DNA from: Methanofollis liminatans DSM 4140 | Lineage (GTDB): Archaea; Halobacteriota; Methanomicrobia; Methanomicrobiales; Methanofollaceae | Reading direction: 5' to 3' | DNA: 64,000 nt | Assembly: GCF_000275865.1 (NCBI RefSeq) | Contig: NZ_CM001555.1 | Coordinates: forward strand, 1,700,967-1,764,966 | In this document: one piece after another, positions 1-8,934 of the stretch | Layout of the letters: every line of letters begins with the position of its first letter | Numbering within the stretch: the stretch's first letter is position 1 | Translations under genes and position numbers: made by a program | The notes under the pieces: generated by a model | Told to the model about the DNA's origin: nothing | Databases searched by the model: none | What the model saw: the letters and a program-made list of their open reading frames with translations, nothing else

Positions 1-460
1 TACGCACGTTCGGGACCCGTTTGAACTCCTCGGTGCTGAAGAGGACGCAGGGGTCGGTGCAGCCGGACGCCCGCCCCGCCTCTTCGACGGCGGCGAGCAC
101 CGCGGTTCGGCTGCGGCCGTGGTGGACGGTGTAGAGGGTGTACTCCCATCGCCCTGGCACCGGGCGGCGGTGGTAGCAGTGGGAGATACCGGGTGAGGAC
201 GAGAAATAGGCGATTGCCCGCTCCTCCCCGCCCGCGGGCACCCGCCAGGCCACCAGGGCGTTTGCCGTGATCCCGACGAGCCGCTGGTTGATCCTGGCCC
301 GGATCTTCCTGATCACGCCGTCGTCCCTGAGGCGCTGCACCCGCTCCAGCACCTCTTCACCGGAGATGCCGATCCTCTGCCCGATCGCGGCGAAGGGTTC
401 TTCGACCGCGGGGATGCCCTGCTCCAGCTCGGCGAGGAGGGCGAGGTCAGTCTGGTCCAC
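1..460 (-). CDS. ahbA: Siroheme decarboxylase subunit (AhbA/AhbB, Lrp/AsnC-like), partial at window edge
   Basis: The minus strand reads from a GTG at 460 (first residues MDQTDLALLAELEQGIP) without a stop to the window edge, so the C-terminus is missing. It shows an AsnC-type helix-turn-helix (residues about 5-50), then a segment with RINQRLVGITANALVAW and GISHCYHRRP, matching the pattern of the siroheme decarboxylase subunits AhbA/AhbB. In the family these remove the acetate side chains of rings A and B of siroheme to give 12,18-didecarboxysiroheme, the first step of the archaeal alternative heme route. It overlaps the stop of the upstream radical SAM gene by 14 bases, so the two are probably translationally coupled. 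Choice between AhbA and AhbB is not possible from this fragment; the symbol is provisional. Confidence 0.8.
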   Translation of the reverse strand, partial: MDQTDLALLAELEQGIPAVEEPFAAIGQRIGISGEEVLERVQRLRDDGVIRKIRARINQRLVGITANALVAWRVPAGGEERAIAYFSSSPGISHCYHRRPVPGRWEYTLYTVHHGRSRTAVLAAVEEAGRASGCTDPCVLFSTEEFKRVPNVR

Positions 461-2014
461 GGGCGTCCTCCTGGAGCAGCGGGAAGCGGACATCGATCTT
501 GTGGGCCCGGACGGTGGGGAGGTTGAGCATATCGCCCTCAGGGATGCCGGTGCGGTCCAGGATCTCGGCGAGGACGGCATGGAGCCGTTCTTCGGTCGGG
601 GCGGCGAGGGTGAACCAGAGGGAGTAGGGGTGGTCACGCCTGAAGTTGTGCGAGACCTCGGGGTAGGCGCTGACGATCGCCGCCACCTCGCGGACGCGGT
701 CCTCGGGGACGCGGAGGGCGATGAGGGTGGCGGCGGTGATGCCGAACCGCCTGGACTCGAGGACCGGCGAGATGCTGCGGAGGACGCCTGCGGCCTGGAG
801 CCGCTGCATCCTCTCCAGGAGGTCGGCTTCGGTGGTCCCGAGGGAGGCGGCGATCCCGGCCCAGGGGCGGGGGACGAGGGGGAGGTCGTCCTGGAGGGCG
901 TCGAGGAGGGCGAGGTCGAGGGATGGGTCGTACGGGCACCAGGGGTCTTCGCCGCAGACCTCGCCGTCGGGGTCGTCCGGGCGGAGGAGGCCGTCGCACC
1001 ATCTGGCAGGGACGGCGGCCTCGCCGCGGTACGCCCGCGCCCGGCAGCCGCCGCAGACCGATTTATACCCGCACCGCCCGCATTTTCCGGTGAGGCGGTC
1101 TGGGTCGCGGAGGGCCTGGAAGAGGGGGGAGGTCTGCCAGATCTCGGCGAAGGGGGTGGTGCAGAGGGTGCCGGCGCTCACCGGGAGGTAGGGGCAGGGG
1201 GTGACCTCGCCGGTGGCGTAGATCCGGCAGTAGGTGATGCCGGCCAGGCAGCCGCGGCTCCAGCCGGGGTTCTCGATCCCGGCCTCTTCGGCGATGCGGC
1301 GGAACTGGGGGGCGCAGGTCGGGCGGATACGGAGGCCGCTGTCCCGGTAACGGAGGAGGATCTCCCTGATCAGGGCCTCGTATGCATGGGGGCTGCCCGG
1401 GCCGCTGCCCCGGCCGGTCTCCACGGGAAAGAAGATCTGGTAGTCGTGCACGCCCAGGGACCGGCCGAGGGCGAGGACGCCGTCCACGTCGTCCAGGGCC
1501 GGGCGGGTGACGGTCATGTTGATCCGCACGCCGATCCCTTCCTCCCGGCAGTGCCCGATCGCCGCAACCGCCCGTTCCCAGACGCCGGGAACGCCGCGGA
1601 AGGCGTCGTGCGTCGCCGGGTCGGCGGAGTCGAGGCTGACGGCGACCGACCTGATCCCGGCCCCGGCGAGGCGGTGCGCTGTCGTCCGGTCGAGGAGGTA
1701 GCCGCTCGTGCCCATGGCCATGATGAGGCCACGGTCGGTGCCGTGGCGGGCGATCTCGAAGATGTCCTCCCGCATCAGGGGCTCGCCGCCGCTCAGGATG
1801 ACGACCGGGCGCCCGGCGGCGGCGATCTGGTCGAGGACGCGGAAGGCTTCTTCGGTGGTGAGGGCGCCCTCGGCCTCCTGCTCGCCGGCGTCGGCGTAGC
1901 AGTGGGCGCATTTGAGGGGGCAGCGGAGGGTGATGTTCCAGGAGATCAGGGCCGGGGAGGGGGGGTGACCCTGGAGGGGGGGTCTGTGTCGGATTGGCCC
2001 GTTGTGCGCTGCAT
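447..2014 (-). CDS. Radical SAM heme-biosynthesis enzyme (AhbC/AhbD type) fused to a siroheme decarboxylase domain; apparent frameshift near the start
   Basis: The N-terminal part (reading frame open from about 1990) carries the radical SAM cluster motif CPLKCAHCY followed by a GGEP motif, then a SPASM-like C-terminal section with GCLAGITYCRIYATGEVTPC and CGRCGYKSVCGGCRARAY. This pattern is typical of AhbC (didecarboxysiroheme deacetylase) or AhbD (heme synthase). The last 150 residues (from LDLALLDALQDDLP) form an AhbA/B-like Lrp domain with SHNFRRDHPYSLWFT, so this is a fusion of two pathway steps. No ATG, GTG or TTG lies in frame upstream of the Fe-S motif. The only ATG with a plausible ribosome site (AAGGAG) is at 2014, and it reads into a stop unless one base is added in either of two C7 tracts (1961-1967, 1976-1982). 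Either a sequencing indel, a real frameshift, or a rare CTG start at 1949. Function call good, 5' end uncertain. Confidence 0.8.
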
Positions 2015-2482
2015 CTCTCCTTACCTCTGGTCGCCGCCGATTTCAACCTTTGGATGGGGGTGGATGACGGCATTTCTGGCCGGCGGTATAGGGCGAGAGG
2101 AGGGTGTTCCCCCCGGCGGCGGTGGCACTCTTGCACCCCATGTGCACCGAAAATGCACCGGAAATGTGCAAAGGACGAGGACGGAGGATCGAGCTGGAAT
2201 TGTATATTCTATAGAGAGGAGAGAGATCTCTCTCTCCTATACCAGTAGATTGCACCAGAATAGAGGCACCCACCTCACCTGGTCGGTCGGGGTCTGTGGG
2301 TGGGGGGGTGTGTGCGATCGGTGTTGGGGTGCACATGAGGGGGAGGATGGGGGTTGGCGGGGATGGATTTGGAATTGGGGGATTTAGAATTGTTTTTTTG
2401 GGTGCATTTATGGAGTGCAGGCTGGTGCACATGGGTGCATAGGTGCACATGTGGTGGGGTGAGGGCGGGCGTGGAGCCCTGA
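2015..2482. promoter_or_regulatory. Intergenic region with TGCA(C) motif array and a purine/pyrimidine hairpin
   Basis: No convincing gene is present. TGCA, mostly as GTGCAC or ATGCAC, occurs about eleven times. A first cluster starts at 2132, 2143, 2154 and 2167 (steps of 11, 11 and 13 bases); single copies lie at 2252 and 2330; a second cluster starts at 2403, 2416, 2426, 2436 and 2444. Near one-turn spacing suggests an array of sites on one DNA face, possibly operators for the heme genes read leftward from 2014. An imperfect self-complementary stretch (about 2208-2240, centred on GAGAGATCTCTC) could form a hairpin. The regulatory role is inference only. Confidence 0.4.
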
Positions 2483-3588
2483 TCAACGCCTGTTTTTGGA
2501 AAACATTTCAATCCGCACGTTATCGGATGCTGATCGGAAATGATCTCCTCTGTTATGAGGGGATAGGAGGGAAATGGATATAAGATTTTCTGCACTGTAG
2601 AAAACCTCCACGATGAGAAATTGTAAGAATCTGTGGAGGTTACAGACAATCATTTTTCCGGCGATTTCTTTTGTCTGGATGAGAAATATTCTTGCTTTGA
2701 GATCCCCGGAGAATTTTCTTTTCAAGACAGAGAATTTGTTTTCAACGAGTTGTCGTCGAGGGTAGATGATGTCATTGAACCGAGTGGCCATTTCCTGTCG
2801 GTACGTCCCACCAACGAAGTCAGCATTCCAGGATCGGAGAGGGATAACCGAATTGGCATGAAGGATTTCCCTGATCAGCCGGTGAATGGCTTCAGAGTCG
2901 TATCCCAGATCCATGACATAACAATCGGATTTCCGGAGATTGTGGCATTGCCTGAGTAGTTTCTCTGCATGCCGGGTATCATGAACCCGGCTTTTCGAGG
3001 CAACGAATCCGGTAATAACCTGTTGTTCGGTATCAACCGAGATTGATGTTTTGAGGAAATGTTTTCGGATTTTACCGGTTCGCTCAGAAAAATAATGACT
3101 GCAGTATCCGCTGGTAAACCCGGATGAGTCGATTGCGGTTAGGGGAATTGTATCGTCAGTGGAGTAGAACAGGTTCACGGTTTTCTTGAATGTCAGCCGA
3201 AGGTACAGAGATTTTATCCGGCAGAGGAATTTCTGGAGTGTGGTGAAATGCGGTACGATTGAGAGGTTCAGGATATCCTGAACTTGTTCCATGTCACCAA
3301 CATCTTCAATAAACTCCCGGTAGTGCTGGTTCCTGAAGTCTTTGAAAAGAACGAGAGCAAGAAGCTGATACTGGGCGTAAGTCTTCTTCGAATACTTACA
3401 GGAATAGGGCTTGAGGTGAGTCTACTTTATGACCTACATTGCGGCCTGGATAAACCTGATATTCCGGCTCGCCGATCTTTTAATTGTCTCCTTTCTATTT
3501 GACCACACATCAAATGAAGGAGACACTGTACCTTAGATCTTTCGGTCGTCGGTCTACCCCTTTTAGTTTCGGATTTCAACAGAGCACT
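2472..3588 (-). mobile_element. Degraded insertion sequence, IS5-like (DDE transposase)
   Basis: The element is delimited by an inverted-repeat pair: the right end near 3571-3588 reads GTGCTCTGTTGAAATCC on the minus strand, and the left end near 2474-2490 reads GAGCCCTGATCAACGCC on the plus strand, matching at about 12 of 17 bases. The transposase gene lies inside on the minus strand. The left repeat is eroded and the transposase start is broken by stop codons, so the copy is probably immobile. Exact ends and target duplication were not resolved; base composition is lower in GC than the flanks, as expected for an acquired element. Confidence 0.6.
2483..3439 (-). pseudogene. IS5-family-like transposase with two early in-frame TAG codons
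   Basis: A DDE transposase is readable: first Asp in TAIDSSGF, second Asp in VMDLGYDSEA, and Glu in RRQLVENKFSVLKRK. An intact frame starts at ATG 3292 (269 residues), but homology-like sequence continues upstream in the same frame (KPYSCKYSKKTYAQYQLL), back to an ATG at 3439. Between them lie TAG at 3436-3434 and TAG at 3424-3422, i.e. codons 2 and 6. Both could arise from CAG by single C-to-T changes. The gene is therefore probably dead, unless translation starts internally at 3292. Flanking inverted repeats support an IS origin. Family assignment rests on motif layout only. Confidence 0.7.
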
Positions 3589-3667
3589 TTTTTTTAAATT
3601 GCCGGTAATTTCGGGAAGTAAAATTGATATCTCATCCCGCCAAGTGGTGATGGCGTAGTGATGCCAG

Positions 3668-4297
3668 ATGCCGACACTCTATCTCTATATCCTTGATACG
3701 CTTTCCGACTGGGAAGCCGGCCACGCCCTTGGCGAACTCCATTCCGGGAGGTACCTCAAAGACCCGTCGCTGAAGTACGATGTCGTCCTGTGCGGAAAAT
3801 CCCTGGACACGATAACGACGATGGGCGGATTGAAGTTGACACCGGGTATCACCATTGAGAATATCAGGGCCAAAAAAGGAGATCTCCTGCTCCTGCCCGG
3901 CGCAGACACCTGGCTTGATCCCGCCCATGCGTCGATTATCAATATGGTAGACACGCTCCTTGAGCAGGAGATGGTTGTTGCAGCAATCTGCGGGGCTACC
4001 CTCGGCCTGGCCAATGCCGGGCTGCTTGACAACCGGCCCCACACCAGCAATGATCCCGAAGTGCTCAAAATGTTCTGCCCCGGATACAAAGGAGAGCAAT
4101 TTTACCGGACAGAGCCTACAGTGACAGACGGGAACCTTATCACGGCAAGCGGGCTTGCACCGGTTGAATTTGCCTGCAGCATATTCAGGAAACTGGATGT
4201 CATGAATCCCGCAACCCTCGACGCATGGTACGGGCTCTTTACGTTAAGGAAACCGGAATTTTTCTATGCCCTCATGGCATCCCTGCCTTCTCAATAA
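3668..4297 (+). CDS. DJ-1/PfpI family protein (type 1 glutamine amidotransferase-like)
   Basis: A 209-residue protein with the DJ-1/PfpI fold signature: the nucleophile-elbow motif AAICGATLGLANAGLLD (residues about 107-123) places the reactive Cys after a strand, and an upstream acidic segment and LLLLPGADTW match the superfamily. Members include stress-protective hydrolases, deglycases and chaperones, and substrate cannot be told from sequence; the closest general style is the YoaZ-like amidotransferase subgroup. It stands alone between an IS remnant and a MITE-like relic, with codon usage less GC-biased than the window average, so lateral acquisition is possible. The start chosen is the ATG opening MPTLYLYILDTL; another ATG seven bases upstream is out of frame. 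Confidence 0.8.
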   Translation: MPTLYLYILDTLSDWEAGHALGELHSGRYLKDPSLKYDVVLCGKSLDTITTMGGLKLTPGITIENIRAKKGDLLLLPGADTWLDPAHASIINMVDTLLEQEMVVAAICGATLGLANAGLLDNRPHTSNDPEVLKMFCPGYKGEQFYRTEPTVTDGNLITASGLAPVEFACSIFRKLDVMNPATLDAWYGLFTLRKPEFFYALMASLPSQ

Positions 4298-4313
4298 CAA
4301 AAAAGAAAATTCT

Positions 4314-4484
4314 GGCTCTGTTGATAACCTGATCGGATGGGCATTGGATGGTGATGGAGCCACGGGTGCCCGGGGTCTGTCGACCACCGCCCCGTGGAGA
4401 ATGACGGTATTAGGGCATCTCAAAAGATCGAAACCGTAGTCACCCTCGCCCCCTGAGCGCGTTGGGGGAAGGATTTCAACAGAG
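4314..4484. repeat. MITE-like relic bounded by IS-type inverted repeats
   Basis: GGCTCTGTTGATAACC at 4314-4329 and the complement of CTCTGTTGAAATCC at 4471-4484 face each other about 170 bases apart. Both resemble the terminal repeat of the transposase-bearing element 700 bases to the left, so this looks like an internally deleted, non-autonomous derivative. No open frame of note lies inside. Confidence 0.5.
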
Positions 4485-4591
4485 TAATTTGATCCTTAGT
4501 TTCCTGGATTTACCCAATAAACTCCTGAGACCAGAGATGATGTAGCCTATGATGAATTTATTCCAATGCTATATCTGTAAAATCTAAAGAT

Positions 4592-4815
4592 CACAACACC
4601 GGCACACCGCCCCCCACCACCCCTTTGATCATCCCCGGGCTGAGCACACGGTGCCCCAGGACCATCCCCGCACTGAAGAAGAGGATCATGGTCAGGCTGG
4701 TGAGGGCGACCGAGACACCGAAATACGCCCCCAGATCAAGAAGAGCCCGGACAAACGTGGAGAGCACCACGATCAGGGCGATGGGGCCGCCGGCACCGTC
4801 ACCTGAGCGGCGGTG
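4592..4815 (-). pseudogene. Fragment of a hydrophobic (membrane) protein, frameshifted
   Basis: On the minus strand one frame reads LGALLLLTAAQVTVPAA and another continues GGPIALIVVLSTFVRALLDL, then a second hydrophobic stretch and a hydrophilic tail ending in a stop at about 4592. Neither frame has a usable start and the two run into each other, which suggests a decayed gene with a frameshift near 4795. Two potential membrane segments are visible. No family is recognised. Could be chance hydrophobic translation in GC-rich DNA. Confidence 0.3.
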
Positions 4816-5540
4816 AGCAGGAGCAGGGCCCCCAAGCCATCACCTCTCCATCTTCTCTTCATCCCTCTTCATACTCACTTGCGAGAGGAGGGGGGCTCGC
4901 GGGATAACCGCAGTATCGGGGCGGGAGCAGATACGAGCATTGTATAAAAAAGATGAAGACCCATAGACAGGAAACGCTCCCTTGCCTACATCAAAAAATC
5001 AGCACATCATGCACCATTTTAAGGATTTCGCCGACAAAATACCCCATTTCAAGCCCGGATCCTGCACCCCATCTCCCGGGACCACGACGCGGGCGGTGAC
5101 ACAACCCACCCCAGATCTCCCCAATTTCGCCGCCATTTGTCAATCCCACCGCCCTTATCTCGACGGAAATAGCCTCATTTTCAAAAGTGCCATTTCCGGC
5201 CCCCCCTTCCAGGTTCGCCCAAAAACAGCCCTACTCCATCAGCCCCAGGACGCCCTCCCGCGAAGGGCGAGGACTTTTGCCCACGGGCAGGGCCAGGAAG
5301 GTACAGAGAGGCAGGGAGAGCCGGCGGAAATCGCCCCAAATAGCCAGAAAATGCCGCCGCCGCCCCTTCTGCTGCCCCCAGGTCAGGCCAGAACACAGCA
5401 CCCCCCGCCACCCACGGCAGAAATTCTGTGATCCCTGCCACCCGCAATCCCCCATTCAATCCCGGAAAAAAATGAAATAAAGCGCAAGGGGAAAAAACAA
5501 CACACAATTATACAAATACAATTATATATTATAGCAGACA
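4816..5540. other. Long intergenic region, C-rich on the plus strand; promoter at its right end
   Basis: No gene is supported here; the open frames are proline- and arginine-rich shadows. From about 5050 to 5470 the plus strand is strongly C-rich and G-poor, unlike neighbouring coding DNA. The last 60 bases become AT-rich and contain a TATA-like stretch (AATTATATATTATAG, about 5520-5534) well placed to drive the secreted-protein gene starting at 5561. Confidence 0.5.
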
Positions 5541-5560
5541 TATGCCGGCCAGAACACCCC

Positions 5561-8500
5561 ATGATACCCCCGAAAATAGGGCTCCTCCTCATCGGCCTGC
5601 TGCTGTTCTGCACCGCGGCGGCGGCTTCCGAGCCCCCCAGGATCACCGTGACCGCCGGCACAGGCTGGCTGGTCGCAGGCGGTGCAGAGAGTGCCGCCAT
5701 CACGGCCGTGGTCACCGACGGCGCCGGCATCCCCATGAAAAACATAAACGTCCTCTTCTCCTGCGACCCGGCGATGGGCTCGATAAAAAATACAGGGATG
5801 ACCACAGATGCCGAAGGAAAAGCAAAAACCTTCTTCAAACCCGGAACAAAGAGCGGGACGGCCGCGATCACCGCCACCGTCAAAGAGGCCTCGGCCTCGT
5901 GCTCCCTGGAGATCGACCACGCCACCCCGTACCGGATCGCCTCCCTCGACTACGAGAGCGAGATCACCGCGGGGTCCACCACCTCCATAACCATCCGACT
6001 GGAAGACCGGTACAGAAACCCGGTCGACTCCCGTAAGACGGCGGAGACCGCCCGCTTCCTCGTCGGCTCCCCGACCGGGTCAGCCGGCATCCATGACGGA
6101 AGCGCATACACAAGCGATGCCACAATCGAGGTGAACGCCACCGGTTACCTGACCGCACCCTTCCAGGCCGACCTGAAGAGCGGCACGAACATCATCTACG
6201 CCGACTTCCCCGGCGCCGTCGCCGACCACTACATCCTGATAACAGGGCTCGCAAACGCCGTCCCCGCCTCGATCGACTGTGCGGTCACCCCCGACCTCTG
6301 GGTGCCGGCCGACGGCGCGAGCAGGTTCTCCCTCGTCTACACCCTGAAAGACCTCCACGGCAACCCGGCCGGAGGGCGGTCCCTGACGATCGCCGCCCTG
6401 CCCGGCGAGGACCGGACGGTCACCACGAACTCAAACGGTCTGGCCACAATCACCTACGGCCCCAGGGACACCACCGGCACGGTCACGATCACGGCAACCG
6501 CGGTCGATGACCAGAACGTCACCTGCTCGACGACCCTCTCCTTCACCAGCACCGACCCGGTGGAGATGATCCTCACCGCAGGCCCGCAGTCCATGCCGAG
6601 CCTGGACGTAAAACCCGACCAGACCGCCGCCGTAAGGGCGAAGGTGATGGACATCAAGGGCAACCCGGTGCCGGGCGAGACGGTCGCCTTCACGGTCCAG
6701 GAGATCGACACCACAGGGTATGCCGCCACCGCCGCCCCCTCGCTCCTCGCCGCAGAGGCTGCGACCGACGCCGACGGCTATGCCACGGTCTATTTCAGGC
6801 CGGGCGCCTTCACCCTGGATAAAAACCATCCGGACTACAGCCCGACGGCCACCGGCACCTGCACCGTGACCGCCGCCTGGGAGGGCGTCACCCGCTCCAT
6901 CCCGCTCACCTGGAAGAACTACCCGTACCTCTCCATCTCGACCACCGTCGATCCCGAGACCCTCGAAATAAACGGCAGCGTCAACGTGACCGTCACCCTC
7001 AAGGGCGACGGCTGGGCGCTCCAGCCCGACCCGATCGACGTGGTGCTCGTCATCGACCGGTCAGGGAGCATGGGGGGCACGGACATCAGCCCGACCCGAC
7101 TTGCCGCCGCAAAAACAGCGGCAATCGACTTCATCGAACAGATGAACCTTGAGAACGACAGGGTCGGGCTGGTTTCCTTCTCATGGAGCGCTGCAATCGA
7201 CCAGGACCTGACCGGAAATGAGGCCAGCATCGTTTCGGCGATCAACGCCCTGAAACCTGATGGCGGGACCAACATGAGAAGGGCGTTTTATGAAGCGATC
7301 CGGATGCTCAAGACAACAGGCAGAAACGATGCAGTCAAAGCGGTGGTACTAATGTCTGATGGGGACTGGAACCTCCACGGCTCCCCCCTCGCCATCGGGC
7401 CCGGATACCCGGACAATGATCCCTATCTCTCATCCCACCACAAGGCATACCCCGAGACATTTGCCGGCTATCCATGGAGCGGCTATGTCGGAACATACGA
7501 CTTCAGCGCGGAAAAGTACGAGTGGTACCACGACCTCCCCGAGCCCAGGGGGACCGCGGCGGTGAGTGCGACATGGTACCGGGAATACCCCTATAATGCC
7601 GAGTTCGCAGGCACCATCTGTACAGACGGCCGGTTCACCAACCAGAACATGTCGGTCTATGCGAACAGCGGTGCAGACGACGAAAAGGTCAGGGTGTACA
7701 CCATCGGCTTTGTCTCAAATCTCGATCCGCGTGTCGAAGAGGACCTCACAACCCTCTCGAGATCCACGGGTGCGACCTATACCTGGGCAAAAAACACCGC
7801 GGAACTCCAGACGATCTACCGGCGGATCGCCGGCGAACTCAAGACCGAGGCCGGCGTGGACACCACGATGGACCTGAGTTTCCAGGACATTGAGGTGAAC
7901 GACACGCCAGAACCTGGCAGAGAGGTCTTCGCCTACCGGCACATCGAGGGCATCTCGACCAGGATCACCAGCTGGATCGACAACGAGACCGGACACCATG
8001 TGATCGTCCAGCCCCACACCGAGGATCAGACCGCCGACTGGGAGGACGATCAGGTCCTCCACTTCAAGATCGACACGGTCAGGCTGCACCAGACCTGGAC
8101 GGCGACCTACACCCTCAAAACCCTCATGAGCGGGAATATCAACATCTTCGGGCCGGGTTCGGTCATCTCGTTCAACGGCGGTTCCGACAACCTCGAACTG
8201 CCCGACACCTTCATCACGGTCGTCCCTGACCTGAACATCACCGGCCTTGACGCCGCCGCCCTGGAGGTCAGGGACCTTCAGCGGGTCGGCTCCGGACCGG
8301 TCACCGACTTTCTGCAGGTGGGGTGGACGATCAATTACACCGGCAGCGATACCGCCGGGCAGCACCTCTATTATGCGGATGACGGCGGCCGGACCTGGAA
8401 CCACTTCCACACCATGCCACAGGTATCCGCAGGAGAGAGAACACAGGCGGCCGCCCTGGACATAAGGGCGCTGCCCGCCGGTTACTACACGATCCGGGTC

Positions 8501-8596
8501 CACGCGCAGGCGCCTGACGCCCCCGACGCCATCGCAGAACTCCCGGCCCCGATCCCGGTCGGGATCATAGAGACGGCAAAGATCAGGATCGAATAA
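5561..8596 (+). CDS. Large secreted protein with Ig-like (invasin-type) repeats and a von Willebrand factor A domain
   Basis: 1011 residues. A signal peptide is clear (residues 1-22, hydrophobic core GLLLIGLLLFCTAAAA). Residues about 25-440 hold several Big-1/invasin-like repeats, each with motifs of the form DxxGNPVPGETV and DADGYATVYF. A VWA domain follows (about 490-740) with an intact MIDAS start DRSGS near residue 497 and later MSDGDWN, so metal-dependent ligand binding is likely. The remaining 270 residues are beta-rich with no recognised domain. No C-terminal membrane anchor or sorting tail is seen, so it is probably secreted or held on the surface non-covalently. Likely roles are adhesion or cell-cell contact (inference). 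An ATG at 5541 is in another frame; the signal peptide decides the start. Single-gene unit with its own TATA box. Confidence 0.85.
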   Translation: MIPPKIGLLLIGLLLFCTAAAASEPPRITVTAGTGWLVAGGAESAAITAVVTDGAGIPMKNINVLFSCDPAMGSIKNTGMTTDAEGKAKTFFKPGTKSGTAAITATVKEASASCSLEIDHATPYRIASLDYESEITAGSTTSITIRLEDRYRNPVDSRKTAETARFLVGSPTGSAGIHDGSAYTSDATIEVNATGYLTAPFQADLKSGTNIIYADFPGAVADHYILITGLANAVPASIDCAVTPDLWVPADGASRFSLVYTLKDLHGNPAGGRSLTIAALPGEDRTVTTNSNGLATITYGPRDTTGTVTITATAVDDQNVTCSTTLSFTSTDPVEMILTAGPQSMPSLDVKPDQTAAVRAKVMDIKGNPVPGETVAFTVQEIDTTGYAATAAPSLLAAEAATDADGYATVYFRPGAFTLDKNHPDYSPTATGTCTVTAAWEGVTRSIPLTWKNYPYLSISTTVDPETLEINGSVNVTVTLKGDGWALQPDPIDVVLVIDRSGSMGGTDISPTRLAAAKTAAIDFIEQMNLENDRVGLVSFSWSAAIDQDLTGNEASIVSAINALKPDGGTNMRRAFYEAIRMLKTTGRNDAVKAVVLMSDGDWNLHGSPLAIGPGYPDNDPYLSSHHKAYPETFAGYPWSGYVGTYDFSAEKYEWYHDLPEPRGTAAVSATWYREYPYNAEFAGTICTDGRFTNQNMSVYANSGADDEKVRVYTIGFVSNLDPRVEEDLTTLSRSTGATYTWAKNTAELQTIYRRIAGELKTEAGVDTTMDLSFQDIEVNDTPEPGREVFAYRHIEGISTRITSWIDNETGHHVIVQPHTEDQTADWEDDQVLHFKIDTVRLHQTWTATYTLKTLMSGNINIFGPGSVISFNGGSDNLELPDTFITVVPDLNITGLDAAALEVRDLQRVGSGPVTDFLQVGWTINYTGSDTAGQHLYYADDGGRTWNHFHTMPQVSAGERTQAAALDIRALPAGYYTIRVHAQAPDAPDAIAELPAPIPVGIIETAKIRIE

Positions 8597-8734
8597 AATA
8601 GGGCCATACAGCGCTGGACTGAGAATGGATTCCCTTTTTATTGACACATGAGAGTCAAGCGCATCCGCCTTTTACATAGTCCAGATGAATCAAGAGAGAA
8701 GAAACGAATGTTCAATGCATTTTAATAAGAGAGG

Positions 8735-8857
8735 GGATAGCAGCGTATCGCTGTTCCCGAGTGCTCCCGCAACTCAGTACCGAGCGTTACGTGAGTGGGC
8801 TTAACTGCGGGGTTCGGAATGAGTCCAGGTGTTTCCCCACTGCTATGGCCGCTATCA
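8735..8857 (-). rRNA. 5S ribosomal RNA
   Basis: Read on the minus strand the sequence begins GATAGCGGCCATAGCAGTGG and ends CGCTGCTATC, giving the terminal helix I of 5S rRNA, with the conserved CCGAACCCCGCAGTTAAGCCC-type loop between (split here by wobble in length). About 123 nucleotides. It is the last gene of the rRNA operon and follows tRNA-Cys by only about five bases. A T-rich stretch (CTCTCTTATT) downstream on the minus strand may end transcription. Ends are accurate to a few bases. Confidence 0.9.
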
Positions 8858-8862
8858 CCCAA

Positions 8863-8934
8863 AGCCAAGGCCCGGAATCGAACCGGGATGTAGTTGATCT
8901 GCAGTCAACCGCGTAGCCACTCCGCCACCTTGGC
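8863..8934 (-). tRNA. tRNA-Cys (GCA)
   Basis: Minus-strand cloverleaf with acceptor GCCAAGG pairing CCTTGGC, T-arm CCGGTTCGATTCCGG and anticodon loop GACTGCAGATC giving GCA. It lies inside the rRNA operon between 23S and 5S, and is probably co-transcribed with them. Confidence 0.93.

Noticed and set aside
267-2387. Long plus-strand frame of 706 codons
   Set aside because: Opposes the heme gene with clear Fe-S motifs; its composition is Gly/Ala/Glu-rich antisense sequence with no domain.
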